A program made the position numbers and the translations under genes. DNA of 64,000 bases, from positions 58,597,311 to 58,661,310 of the forward strand of contig OX578282.1 in assembly GCA_951217055.1 (NCBI GenBank). The letters run 5' to 3'. Below the pieces are notes generated by a model that saw only the letters and a program-made list of their open reading frames with translations, was not told the DNA's origin and did not search any database. The stretch is from Gerris lacustris. Lineage: Eukaryota; Arthropoda; Insecta; Hemiptera; Gerridae. Below, piece after piece: positions 48,150 through 59,560 of the stretch; the first letter of the stretch is position 1; each line of letters begins with the position of its first letter.

Positions 48150-51100
48150 TTACAAGCCAGGAGAGACTAGTATAACACCATCACCTCGTACAAACAACAT
48201 AGGTATAGTTCGTTTAGTTGTTTTGTAAACTTCTTCATATGTTTCCTCGTCTATTTCTATAGTTGTGACTGTTTCTTCTGCTTCGCCGAGTACCATATTC
48301 AAATGCTGATCAAATGCCTGAAATAATAACAAGTAGAGCTTTAACAGATGACAAATATACATGGATTTATTTTTTTGACAATGTAATTGAACAAATTATT
48401 AAACAATGGTCAATTAAAGCTCTCTGATCTAGAAGTGCAGAAATACCTTCTCTAATATCCTAGCTGTCTGAAGAACAGGCAATAAATACAATTTGTACAA
48501 TATCAAAATAGTACACATTTTGTTTCTTAAATTAAGGTAAAGTAGTCATAAGTTTCTGGGAAAACATATAAGTTACATGTAACAATATAAGTTACATGTT
48601 TGTATGATAGTTTGCATCTTGTATGCCACAAACACAATTTGCAACGCAACAATTAGTAATGCGACAAATTCTAATAATTTATATCAGTTGGAGGAGCAAT
48701 TTATTCAAAGAAAAAAAAAAATATATATTAATAAAATAAAAAGCGTTTTTTTTTTAAAGAATAACATCAACCCATTTCTACAAAATTGCAATATATTTGA
48801 CAGGGAATGTATAGGGTGTAAATATTAATTCAGCCCACATTATTGAAAGGGGTGTTTCTACAGGTAATTTGGAGCAAAAAAGATCACATTTAAGCTATAG
48901 TCCAATTCTCATTTTGTAAAAAAAAAAAAAAACTGTGTGTTAAAATGACGTTTACCCTAAAAATGTATAATACTAATTCTGAAAAAATATTAATTCTGAA
49001 ACAATGAATGACGAATCGTGGTTTATTCACTGTTCCAAAATTAATATTTTTTGTATCATTGTAAATTTTTAATGATTATTTATAATTTGACCTTTTTTGC
49101 TCCAAATTACCAGTTGAAACACCCCTTTCAATATTGTGGGCTGACATTGATATCCCAAGTAAGGGTTAATAATAAGAGTACTTATTCTCAAGTTGGTAAT
49201 AAAGAGTTACATCTATTTCAAGATATGGCAGTAAGAGTGTAGAACTGGGGACTGGGGGCGCTTGAAAGGAAGAGCAAAAACCTTAACAAACCCTCCTCGA
49301 TCTTTGGCTTATTTTTCTTCTCTTACCGTCCCCTACAAGGAAACATATTAATGGCATGGTTTAGGCAGGATCCTTTGTATAAAGATTTGTCCTTTTATAC
49401 ATTAAAGATATTGAAAATTGATAAGTAAGATGTTCTAGATTGAGATTAGAATAGGGAAAGGGACCACATAAACTAGGTTCTCGAGAATAACTTTACACAT
49501 TAGTAAAACCATACAAACTAACAGTTAATGAAGCGTATGGTGCCCCTACGAGATATCGAAAGTTGGTACTATTGATTGTTATAATGACGTCATATATCGA
49601 TACAATAGAACCTCGATAATTCGAACCTCTATAATCCGGATTCTCGAAAATCCGGACTAACAACTAGAAATTCTAGAAAAAATGTCGAAAGGTGAAAGTG
49701 GGGCATCTCTTGCAAAAAAGTATGGTGTGGGGACATCTACCATTAGTGATTTAAAACGAAAACAAGATAGCATACTGCAATTTGCGTCAAAGCTAGATTC
49801 TGAAGAAGGATAAAAAAAACGGAAAACATTACAAACGACAAATGATACCGCTTTAGAAGATGCGATGTACATATGGTTTGCCCAAAGAAGAAGCTTAGGC
49901 GAACCTTTATCAGGTCCTCTCGTCTGTGAAAAAGTTGTTTTACAGCCAATTCGAAAATTCGGAAAAATCGGTAATTCGAACAGTGTCTGGTCCCAATTAG
50001 TTCGAATTATCGAGGTTCCACTGTATAAGCAAACAATGCATGATTTGCAAAATTTTACATGTTTTAACAAAAATGTGTTTGTTTTGCGTTATAATTCAAT
50101 TTTGTTAACCTTACTTTTGTTTGCAGAATTTGCAATCCCCGCTCTCTACCGCATTACGTTGCTCTGCTAATTCCCTGAAGAAAAACAACCCTCCTGCATA
50201 TAGACCAGGTAGAGGTCCAAATCGAAGTATAACAGAGTTTAATGGACAAGATATTTCCATATATAAAGTCTTGAAAGAGGTGGATAGTGAGATAACATGT
50301 TATCAGAAGGGGCACCGTACACTGCAGTTCTATCGAAAATACTAATAGATAAAGGAATAATTTAAAATTGTATTATTGGGTAACAAGATGGACACAACTT
50401 CAATTTAAGAAGCGAGCCATTTATATTGCGATAACAAATGACCACCGAGCGTGGGACCCAGATTTTCTGCTAGTTAAACAAATAAAACATTTATATACTC
50501 CCTCTACTTATAATTAAAGTATATTTTGCAGCTGCTCCGTACCTAAGAACATAATGTGTCATAATTGCTAGAGTCATAAGTGGCATTAAATCTAGTATAG
50601 AATGGCATGTTTAGAGTTAGTATAAAAAGTTTGATTTATATTGGCCATTCATGACCCACTTACAATTTCTAAGGTTTAATAAAATATACGTGAAGATCTT
50701 CAGCAAAGTTATGATTCCTTACAAATAATCAAGGGAATTTCATGTTTCTTGAGAAAAGGGAGGTTACATTAAAACAGGTTAGATTACATAAAAAATACAC
50801 TATTATCGTCCACATTTACTTTTATTCACCAATAAATAATATTTCGTCTACTATAATTTGAGACAGCCAAAGCATAATACTGATTTTGCACCAATTTACT
50901 TAAATGAAATAGAGTAAAAGATCATTAAAAACTTACATGAAGTCTTCCTCGCAATTCTCGTTCGTTCCGCATTTTAACATAGATTTTTTCATCCAAACTA
51001 AGCCTAATAAGATCTAATGGTTCTTTAACAGTGATAGCAGGTACCTAAATAGAAAAAAATTAATCAAATTAAGAAAAGTCCAAGTAAATTACACAACAAG

Positions 51101-51203
51101 TTTAGAGTAGGAAGGATTAAGGTGTTTTCATAAGATAAAAAAAAAGAAAGAATTTGTTCTGTAAATAAAACAAATGTTTTACCGTTTCCGATTCTTCAGC
51201 CAT
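48150..51203 (-). CDS. LSM3: U6 snRNA-associated Sm-like protein LSm3
   Basis: Three exons, minus: 51203-51183, 51044-50937, 48317-48150, totalling 297 nt (98 residues plus TAA). LSm3 is a subunit of the LSm2-8 ring on U6 snRNA in the nucleus and of the LSm1-7 ring in cytoplasmic mRNA decay. Sm motif 1 is in [19 protein letters not shown] and [15 protein letters not shown]; Sm motif 2 is in [18 protein letters not shown]. The acidic stretch [15 protein letters not shown] is a strong LSm3 signature. The length is close to human LSm3 (102). Exon 1 encodes only MAEESET. The 2.6 kb second intron holds a Tigger relic and a fold-back repeat. Confidence 0.96.
48831..49148. mobile_element. Fold-back element in LSM3 intron 2
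   Basis: CAGCCCACATTATTGAAAGG, GGTGTTTC and AATTTGGAGCAAAAAAG are mirrored at 49090-49145 by CTTTTTTGCTCCAAATT, GAAACACC and CCTTTCAATATTGTGGGCTG. The centre also pairs (TATTAATTCTG / AATTAATATT). Confidence 0.8.
49603..50023 (+). mobile_element. Tigger/pogo-type element relic
   Basis: Terminal repeats CAATAGAACCTCGATAATTC and GAATTATCGAGGTTCCACTG, with TA on both sides (49601-49602, 50024-50025). The plus frame from 49682 reads [20 protein letters not shown] and [20 protein letters not shown], the CENP-B/pogo DNA-binding helix-turn-helix, with an internal TAA at 49810. No DDE catalytic region remains. Located in LSM3 intron 2. Confidence 0.92.
50127..50345 (+). other. Unrecognised open frame behind a good splice acceptor
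   Basis: TTTGTTTGCAG at 50116-50126 is followed by 72 open codons to a TAA at 50343. Composition is protein-like (for example [31 protein letters not shown]), but I recognise no family. It lies antisense in LSM3 intron 2, just after the Tigger relic. It could be part of another repeat or an exon of an unknown gene. Confidence 0.2.
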
Positions 51204-51900
51204 TTATTGAATAATAACTAAAACAAAGCTCGAATAAACGGAATTAAAATTTACAAAACAAATTTAGAGCGCAGAAAATGCCGACAAAATTGTATAACCT
51301 GAGCGTAAACAAAAACGTAGAGAGGTTACTTTTGATTCCAACAGAACTAGCGGGAAGTCGATATCGAAGTATGAAAAAACTTTAATTATTGTTTTAAATA
51401 TATTTATAAATTAGGATTTTCATACATATTAAATTTATTTTTATAAAAGATTTGTTTATATTTAGTCACTAAAAAATCATAACGTTAAAAAATATTGAAT
51501 AACTACGTGTGGGTGAGAAGTAAGTCATATTTTTAATTAAATTTTAGCGCTTTAATCTGAACGGAATTCCTTCGTACGAAATCAATAATTCCAATTCTAT
51601 TGTATTCTTAGATTATTTATTAAATTTTATCGCATATAAATTTATTTTAATTATATAATTTTCTATTTAATTATTAATATCAATTGAATTGATATAAAAT
51701 TAATTTGTTACGGGGTAGCATCGTTTAGTAGTAGGGCAGGGTTCGGTCGGGTGACGCCATTTTCTTGGCCTCGAAAATGTTTCGGGTAGAGTGAAAGATG
51801 TGGTTATATGTGTCATTGTGAAGTTTTTTTTATTTCTAGTTTCGAAAACTCCTTGTTTTTTTAAATGTTTGTCTCTTCAGTTTAATCTGTTTTATTCGGA
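51204..51900. promoter_or_regulatory. Probable shared promoter region between LSM3 (-) and WAVE (+)
   Basis: The two genes diverge from this interval. It contains a locally GC-richer stretch around 51710-51800 including GTGACGCCATTTT, which resembles a YY1-type GCCAT site and could lie at the start of the non-coding WAVE leader. No TATA box is convincing. This is inference from gene layout; the WAVE leader exon was not pinned down. Confidence 0.35.
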
Positions 51901-53779
51901 TATAATCTGGTAATTATTTTATTCTTAAAGCGAAAAGCTATTCATTTTTCATTATTATCTTTATAGGGGGGAACAGGGGTGTTTATCTGTTAGCGGCACA
52001 AAATCATTATTTTTTCCCACACACACTTTCGTTTGTTCGTATTTTTTGATTATGTATGTTAAAAGGTGAAATGCATTGTGGATTTGATAATTTAATCGTT
52101 TGTATCTTGTTCTTAAGCCAGAAATGAAAGTTTTAATATGATTAATTCCGTAAGTAATATACAACTTTATTAATTTCTAAATAAGTTATGAAGTTATAAC
52201 TTGTGTCCATTATAATAATGGAATTCTTAAGTTAGTCATCTGCAGTTGTTTCTTAGAATTATAAGGACTTGAAATCCCGTCTTCGTGTCTTTATTAATCA
52301 TATCGCTTATGTTATAGATTATTTATACCTTTATCAATTTTTAAATTGATTTGAAACCTATTTAGTTTTTTAAGTTTTCTTAACAACTTTTATTTTCCAT
52401 GTCTTCAAGAGGTTTTGACCTTTAATGTTCTCAATACACATGTTCCAATTGCCATAGAATCTCTCAGGTCAGTAAAGTCGTATTTGTTTAGTTAAATGAC
52501 GGTATCCAAAGTTATTTAGGAAGATATATATAACTTTTATTGGGTACATCCTGCCTTATCAGCGCTATAGAAGCCCCTTTTTCCATTCGTCCTCATGTTA
52601 TCAAAGACCTTTAGTGTAATAGCTAGTATATCTTTTTGAGTTTTTATCAAATGAATTTAAAACAATTTAACATGCAAGCTTTATCAAAGGTAGGATTCTT
52701 TAATAATTTATCAAGTGAAATGTAATTTACCTTTAAATAATCCAATTTTCTATTTTATAGTAATCAATTTATTTCAGTTTTTCAAATTTAAGTCTTAATT
52801 TTAAATTATTACTATATACATTGTTTAAGACGGTGATGTATTTTACATTTGTAATAAATTTGAATCATATTTCCTATTTTAATGTAGATTAGATACATGC
52901 TGACAAATCTCAGCTCACCGTTTTAGATAATTTCCACAACTTATTCGTTAGTAACATTTTTTTTAGATTTCCCCATTTCTTTCCATTAAATTTTGTAATG
53001 TTGGCTAAATTTTTTCATAAAACAACTGATTTTAGTCTATCATTCAGCAAAATATGAGAATTTATGCATCATAAATAAAAGATAAATACAAATCAGGTTA
53101 CTTTTTATTTTTTTACGATGGAAAATTATTACTTAAGTCAGAATTTTTCTAAGTTGAGGTATGTCTTTATAAGTTGTGTATCCTTAGTATGTCCTTCACA
53201 TTAGACTTATTACTCATTCTATTAATGTTTAAATTTAAATTGTATACGGTAAAAACTGTTTTACATGAAACTGTGGGGATCGTAATATTTTTTGTGTTAA
53301 ATGAATTTTGTGTTAAACGATGTATACAATAAAACTCCCCAATATTTTATTTATCAAATTTTATTAATTTACACTTGTAGGTGTATATTTATTTTCCAAC
53401 ACAATGTTATTTGATAAACTAAAACTATTAATATTTCAAATTATTAAACGATGATGTGTATGCTTGTAGTATATAATAAAAACAATAAAATTTTAAATTT
53501 CTAGCAGTTTATAATCGTCTCGATGTCTTTGCCTATTATCCGGAATTCCCTGATTTTGACTCATAATTTATCAACTTTGACACGCCTGATAAAATATATC
53601 TTTATAATCCTTAAAATATGGGAGCAATAATTTTAAGTAAGAAAAGAAACTTTTGGAGATAGGTGTATTTCACAGAACATAATTTATAGAAACATAAATC
53701 AGCAGAACAGTGGGCAAATTATAACTTCGGAGAAAGGAATATCAGTTTTATGTGTAAAGAAGCAGCAATATCCCTTTGT

Positions 53780-54130
53780 CTTAACAGTTAATTAAGGTTA
53801 AAGGTTCTAAGGGAGCAGTAAGAGAGCTACAATGTTGGAGGATCGGAAGTAACAGATAAGTAGAAAACTTTTTGTATAGTAAAGACATTGTCAGATTCAT
53901 GAAGAAGGATTTGGTGGTAGGACCGATGGAAGCAGGACTACCAGAGAAATATTGGATCCAAGATTTGATGGATATAGAAGAAGTTGATGGCAAGACAAAA
54001 TTGGGATAAACTTGTGGACTCAAGGTGTAATGAATTAGCTAACTGCTGACTTGGAGAGAGATTTGTGGAAGAGGAAACTTCAGGAGGCCAGAGTCCACTT
54101 CAGCCTATAGTGCTGACAAAAGTAAAGATC
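53780..54130 (+). pseudogene. Possible degenerate non-LTR retroelement C-terminus
   Basis: Around 53970-54110 the plus frame reads WQDKIGINLWTQGV and LTADLERDLWKRKLQEARVH with stops between. This resembles the Trp-rich tail after the reverse transcriptase of some LINEs. Too decayed for a firm call. Confidence 0.3.
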
Positions 54131-54187
54131 AAATTGTCACAAGAAGGATAAAGGTGTCGACTTCTTAGTAAACACCATACCATATCA

Positions 54188-54290
54188 TGTACAGAAAGAC
54201 CACCATATTTATGTACAGAAATACCACCAAATTTATGTATAGAAAGACCACCATATTTATGTACAGAAATACCCGCATATTTATGTACAG
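54188..54290. repeat. Minisatellite, 24 bp unit, about four copies
   Basis: Units of ATGTACAGAAAGACCACCAT plus TT(T), with AGAAATACCACC variants. Presumed WAVE 5' intron. Confidence 0.75.
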
Positions 54291-54826
54291 AAGACAGTTT
54301 CAGGCTAGAATTAGCTAATTAAACGGAAGATCAGATGGATTTTAAAGGTGTAGGAAGAGGTAATCTTAAATAAGAACCATCACTCAATTTTTCTTACATC
54401 GAGATGTTTGGACTCACAATTAGAGTCATCCTCAGTCGAATTTATTCACTAAACAAAATATATATTACATATAAATTATAAATATGAATAGCTAGAATTA
54501 GCCAGAGAGCTCACCACTCCACTCGGCTATGCCAGTCAAGTTCTTGGCTATTAATATCAATTTAATTATAATTATTTCATAAATATCCAACCACGCATTT
54601 TCAATAAAATAGTAAAAATTAAAAAAAAAGAAATATAACTAAAATTTGACAGTTTCAGATTAAAATCATAACTTTTGAACATTTTATTCATATGTTATTA
54701 TTTTGGGTGGGAATTATGGATATTTAAAAAAAAAAAAATATTATAGTATATTTTTAACTAATTGGAAGCTAGTTGTTAATTAGCATTGTATTAAGTAATA
54801 AAAAATCAGTATATTTATCAAATATA

Positions 54827-55150
54827 TTACGGTACAGTGGCACTCTTTAATGTGGGATTGATGTGGGTCCAATCTGTGTCATGATGATGTGATTTGTATC
54901 TATGGTTCGAGGACGGAGCAGGGCGAGGGACACCCCCTATGGGGCACTCTTCCCCCACGCTTTGACGCTCGCTTATATAGCTTACTAATGACCACACCAT
55001 ACTCGCTTCGGCGGTACAATTTACAAATGTATGATGTGTGAAGTAGCTGGAACTCTCCACCACAGGGCGTAAAATGGCCTAATTGCTAGGTTCGAACAAG
55101 TGGTTCGTCCTACCCGTTCTAGTAGGAAGTACTAGACTACTACTAAAATT
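54827..55150. other. GC-richer island, unexplained
   Basis: Stands out from the AT-rich surroundings (GGACGGAGCAGGGCGAGG, GGGGCACTCTTCCCCCACGC). ORFs on it match nothing I know. Could be an element fragment or a leader exon. From 55150 to 56640 I see only AT-rich sequence with short low-complexity runs. Confidence 0.3.
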
Positions 55151-56654
55151 GATGGATGTTAAGGATTCTGATTTTTTTAATAAAAAAAATATATAATTAT
55201 CTGGCACATGAGACGCCTAAAATGCTTGAGTCAGACCAGATTTGCCCTAAATCATCTTACATGATAAATATGATTTTTATTGGTTAGCTCTACAGGTACT
55301 TCTTGTGATTACCTATATGTGTATTTTTCAGTTTACTATAATTTTGATGGAATTCAGTTTTAAGTATTCAGTATTTTATTATGCTTTATACCTAATCATT
55401 ATGTCTATTTACCATTATATTGTGTTAATTAATTGAATAAAATAGAATTTGAGCTTGGATCACTCAAAAGAACAGAAAACAAAATTTTGGATTTACTACA
55501 TAATTAATGTTTTGGATCAAATATTTTCTTTATCAAGATACTACATAAGAAGGTTGTTATATTATACCTTACAGACTGATAGTTGTTTTAGCATTCTTGT
55601 ATTACACCTTGCAGAAGGAAATATCATTTCTGACTGATATTTTTTTTATTGCAACCTTAAATTTTATTATATTATATATTGGGAGGATATAGAGGATATT
55701 TGGTGAGCCACAACCTTGTAAATATTCAAATGAAACATTAAATTGAGTAATATTTTCTATGCTGCAAAACAAAGACTTGCAAAAAAACATGTGTTTTAAA
55801 GTTAATACATCTAATTATTTAGTTTTAATCTGTATCTTTATTAATTAAAATATTGTCCTTAGTTTGAACTTTTTATTTTTCTTGCCTTTTAATTTTATAT
55901 TGTGTTGTGAATTTTGCAAAACAAAGCAATGAGTTAATAAGAACCACACCCTATTTCTATAATATGCAAGTTATAATTTTAAACTAATTTTTAGATTTTA
56001 ACTTCATTAATACAATTTTAAAGATAAAACAATGTATATACAGGGTGTATCAATTTCAGATAGACATAGAAAAAGGGGTATATCTACAGGTTAGGGGTAT
56101 ATATATATTTTTTTTTTTAATTTGTTATACTTTTATTCAGATGATTTTTCTTAGGAGGCCTTTTATTTCCCTGTATGTTGCAGTTTTTCTCTTTCTGCTT
56201 TATTAGATAAAATTTAAATCAAACATTAGTGAAATATAATGAAATTTAAATACATCCTGAAGTCTTATATATTATATTTAATCAATTTATTTGATATAAT
56301 AAAAATAATAATAAAGGCATTCGGGAAGTGTCTCTATCTGATATTGTATTTCTTTTATTGTTATCTTGTTTATTTAAGTTTTAAGTAATCTAATATTCAT
56401 ATTTAAATCAGCATAAATGTAGTATAGTGGTTTCATGCTTATCTCTTCCTATTTGGTTTTATTTTTATCATTTATCTACTCCATGGCACTTAAGAAAGAG
56501 TTAACTGCTTTTTTGCTTGTACTATTTTTCACTCTTAACTGTTCGCTTATTTAAAATATTACCCGTGAGTTTTTCGTTTAACTTTATCTAGTATGAATTT
56601 GAGTGTTTATTTGTTTACTGAAATTAAAAGTTATAAGGTTCTGCTATTAATTTA

Positions 56655-56803
56655 AGGCCCATTTACACTTTGATTGTTGCAAGTGTTTAGTAAAAATTTG
56701 CTTAAAAATTACTTAACACTTATACTAAACACATGGTGTCCAAATTGGTTTAGTGTTTTTACTAATCTTTCGCACTTGCACTAATCAAAGTGTTAATGGG
56801 CCT
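56655..56803. mobile_element. MITE with TTA target duplication, AGGCCCATTTACACTTTG ends
   Basis: AGGCCCATTTACACTTTGAT and ATCAAAGTGTTAATGGGCCT are inverted terminal repeats, flanked by TTA at 56652-56654 and 56804-56806. It ends 69 bp before the first WAVE coding exon. Confidence 0.85.
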
Positions 56804-56891
56804 TTATTCATCAGTTAAAAAGTATATTGATAAGCTATTATCTTAATCTTTGATTTTTTTTTTTTTTTCAGATGTAGTTGCCTGCTGAAAG

Positions 56892-57162
56892 ATGCCGCTG
56901 CCAAAGCGCGTGGTTGAGCCATGTCATGTGGCTCGGGGTACACTTTTGGGCGGAGATCCGCCGAGCGAATTAGAAGCCGTTACAAATGGCACGCTTGCCA
57001 ACGCAATAAGACAACTATCATCGCTGAGCAGACATGCCGAAGACATGTTCGGAGAGCTAGCCAGAGATTCACGTGGCATAGCACTGAGGGCATCTTCACT
57101 ACAGTCCAGAATCAACCGTATAGAAGCCAAATTAAACCAACTTGACTCTAACATAGAAGAAG
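56892..57162 (+). CDS. WASF (SCAR): WAVE/SCAR actin regulator, first coding exon
   Basis: Acceptor TTTTTCAG ends at 56871; 20 bases of 5' UTR lead to the ATG. The exon encodes 90 codons plus one base and ends before GTATGT. Recognisable WAVE homology-domain landmarks are MPLPKRVVEP at the start, ELEAVTN, LANAIRQLSSLSRHAEDMFG and a following amphipathic helix (SLQSRINRIEAKLNQLD). In the family this region packs in the WAVE regulatory complex with Abi and Brick1, while a C-terminal VCA region, here beyond the right edge, activates Arp2/3. No second coding exon was seen to 64000, so the intron exceeds 6.8 kb. The leader sits on a separate upstream exon, not resolved. Confidence 0.92.
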
Positions 57163-57279
57163 GTATGTTTTTGTTTATTCTGAAATCTTATTTTATTATT
57201 GATATATTTAGAACCAATGTTTTTCTTTACTGAGTGAATTTTTCACTTCACTTGCATTCATTATTTACAATCGCTTGCA

Positions 57280-57790
57280 GAAGGTAACAAAAGCTATATG
57301 TTAGTTCCGAGGAATGAAAAAATTGTTTAGGTCTCGATTTCAAAAATTCCAAGGAACATTTTTAGTTCCGTGTCTGTCTGTTGGTCAAACCACCATGTCT
57401 TAAAATCTACACGTCCAATTTTAATGAAATTTAGATGTTGGACCTTAATTAGACCAATGTAAGTCCCATTAAAATTTAAAACTTCTACGCCCAATGGTTT
57501 CTCTTCAATAGGCATACAAACATACATTTATTTTCAGCTACATCTTCAAAAATACTCATCTGATTTTTATGAAATTTGGATGGTTTGTCGAAAGTAGACC
57601 GCAGATAGCACCAGATTAATTTCAACCGTCTGCACTTTTTAACTTTTGCTTAATCAACAACACAATTTTGACATTAACAAAATGGGGGAAATAAATAAAT
57701 AAATTAGATAATAATGGCTTGTTAAAAGCATCAAATCAATAAAGTACGTGATAGGATGCGAGGAAGCTGTGTGCTACACTAATTGGCAGT
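57280..57790 (+). repeat. Uninterrupted copy of the GTCTGTCTGTC dispersed repeat
   Basis: Runs from GAAGGTAACAAAAGCTATAT through TTCCGTGTCTGTCTG to GAGGAAGCTGTGTGCTACAC and GGCAGTCTA. Shows the empty sites for the insertions at 11905 and 21294. Confidence 0.78.
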
Positions 57791-58509
57791 CTATTTTTAA
57801 TTGTGATTAAAATTTTAAAATATTGTAGATATTAAAACACAATAGTTTTAAAATACTTCCTTACTTAGAAGTCCTCTTATACCTCTAAGGGTGTCTGGGT
57901 TTGCTGAAAGCATTCCAGTGTCTCCTTTCTCTGGCCCTTCTTTTCAATTCATTTCAGGAGAGTACTTTTTCTTTAAGGGACCTTCAACATTTTTCCTCCA
58001 ACTTGTGTCTTGTCACATGTCCAAACCAATGAAGCTGATATTGTTGGATGAACTCGTATACAGTCTTTATGTTAAGATATGATTTTATATTTTGATTTTG
58101 AGTTCTGTTTACTCTTGTTTTTCTTCTCAAAGGCATCTCATTTGCCAGTCCCTAGGCTCAGCTCAGTGTTTGCTTATGAATTTCAAAGATTCAACATTTA
58201 TTAATAAATAAATAAATAATTAACAACAGCTTTTTTGAGATAAAATCTTAAAACATGTAAGCTGTACTATCTCTAAGTTATAACATGTAAGCTGTAGCAA
58301 TAAATATATTCTTTTACCCATCAATTATTGTTTTTTTGTTACAAACAAAATAGTGTTGAACTTACTGTGATTATGAAGAAAACTCGAAGTGAAAAAAAAA
58401 AGATCATTGTCTGACCAAATATAAACATTTTAAACATAATTTATCGGTCATTAAAGAATTAAAACTGATCTTCAAGACCTATTAATGTGGTTGAAGCTGG
58501 TCTGTATTA

Positions 58510-59560
58510 AAATATTTTACCTCCAGCGGGGAGAAAAAGTGAACTTTCCTCCCTAGTTTACAGGGAGGGAAGTTACTCATTGCACCCGGTCGGGTTAAAC
58601 AGGGAGTAATGAAAAATAAGGGAATCATGAACTCTCATGATTCCCTCGTGTTACCCTAGATAAAGCACACGTAAATAAGGTTGGTTTTAATACACATTTC
58701 ATTTACTAACTTTTGTTTAATGTCAAAATCTATAATGTCATCTTCACACATGTCATGTAACCTCCACAACGGTTGCCTTTGCCATAGTGATTCATCAGTA
58801 AAAGAAACAAACAAGTTAAAAGTGGAAAAATAATTTCTAAATGTAGATTAACTAATCCATATTTAAATACATCAGTTGTCAACACCATTCAATACACGAC
58901 TCAGCTTCCAGCTGATTCTCCCATTTAATTTAGCATTGAAATTAAAATAATTATTATCTATAATTTAATTTTAACGTGATTAAACTTATATAGAGAATTG
59001 TTAATATTTTATCTAACTATATTTTAAAAAAAATAAATATAAACCTATGTATGTTTTGTGATATATATATAAATAATAATAAAAAAATAAATAAATATAG
59101 CAGTTGTTATTAATAATTTTGTTTTTAATAGAAATAATTAGTTATTATTTGAGTAGTAAATTAATTTCCATTATGAAAGGTATCTTTGTTTTTTGTTTTA
59201 TTTTCTCTTTCTACTTCTTTCATTTCTTCAGTTCCTTTTTTTAATAAGATGTAAAATGTTTATAAATGAACTAAAATGTTAATCTTTAAATTGTAACCCC
59301 TTTGTATAAAGCATTAAGCTTTAAAAACAAATAAATATATTATTATTATTATTATGTATGTTTTGTTGAATAACGAAATTTAAAATTAAAATCTTTCCAT
59401 ATTTTTTTCTCCCTTCTGGAGGTAATATTTTGTACGTACCTTGGGAGTAAAAATCACTTGCACCCTCGGGATAATTAACTCCCTCGGCTCCGCCTCGGGA
59501 GTGAACGACTTCATCGCTCAGGGTGCAATCACTTACTTTCCTCCCTTGGTGCGTAAATAA
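58510..59560. repeat. Fragments of a CTCCC / CTCGGCTCCGCCTCGGGAG repeat family
   Basis: 58520-58665 (AACTTTCCTCCCTAGTTTAC, AGGGAGGAAAG-like mirror) and 59430-59560 (TTGCACCCTCGGG, CTCCGCCTCGGGAGTGA, AGGGTGCAATC). A related piece is at 33195-33320. Each is partly self-complementary. Confidence 0.45.

Noticed and set aside
49657..50070. 137-residue minus-strand ORF
   Set aside because: Antisense shadow of the Tigger/pogo element and its terminal repeats.
55085..55125. tRNA gene suggested by TAGGTTCGAACAAG
   Set aside because: No cloverleaf partner arms can be found around it.
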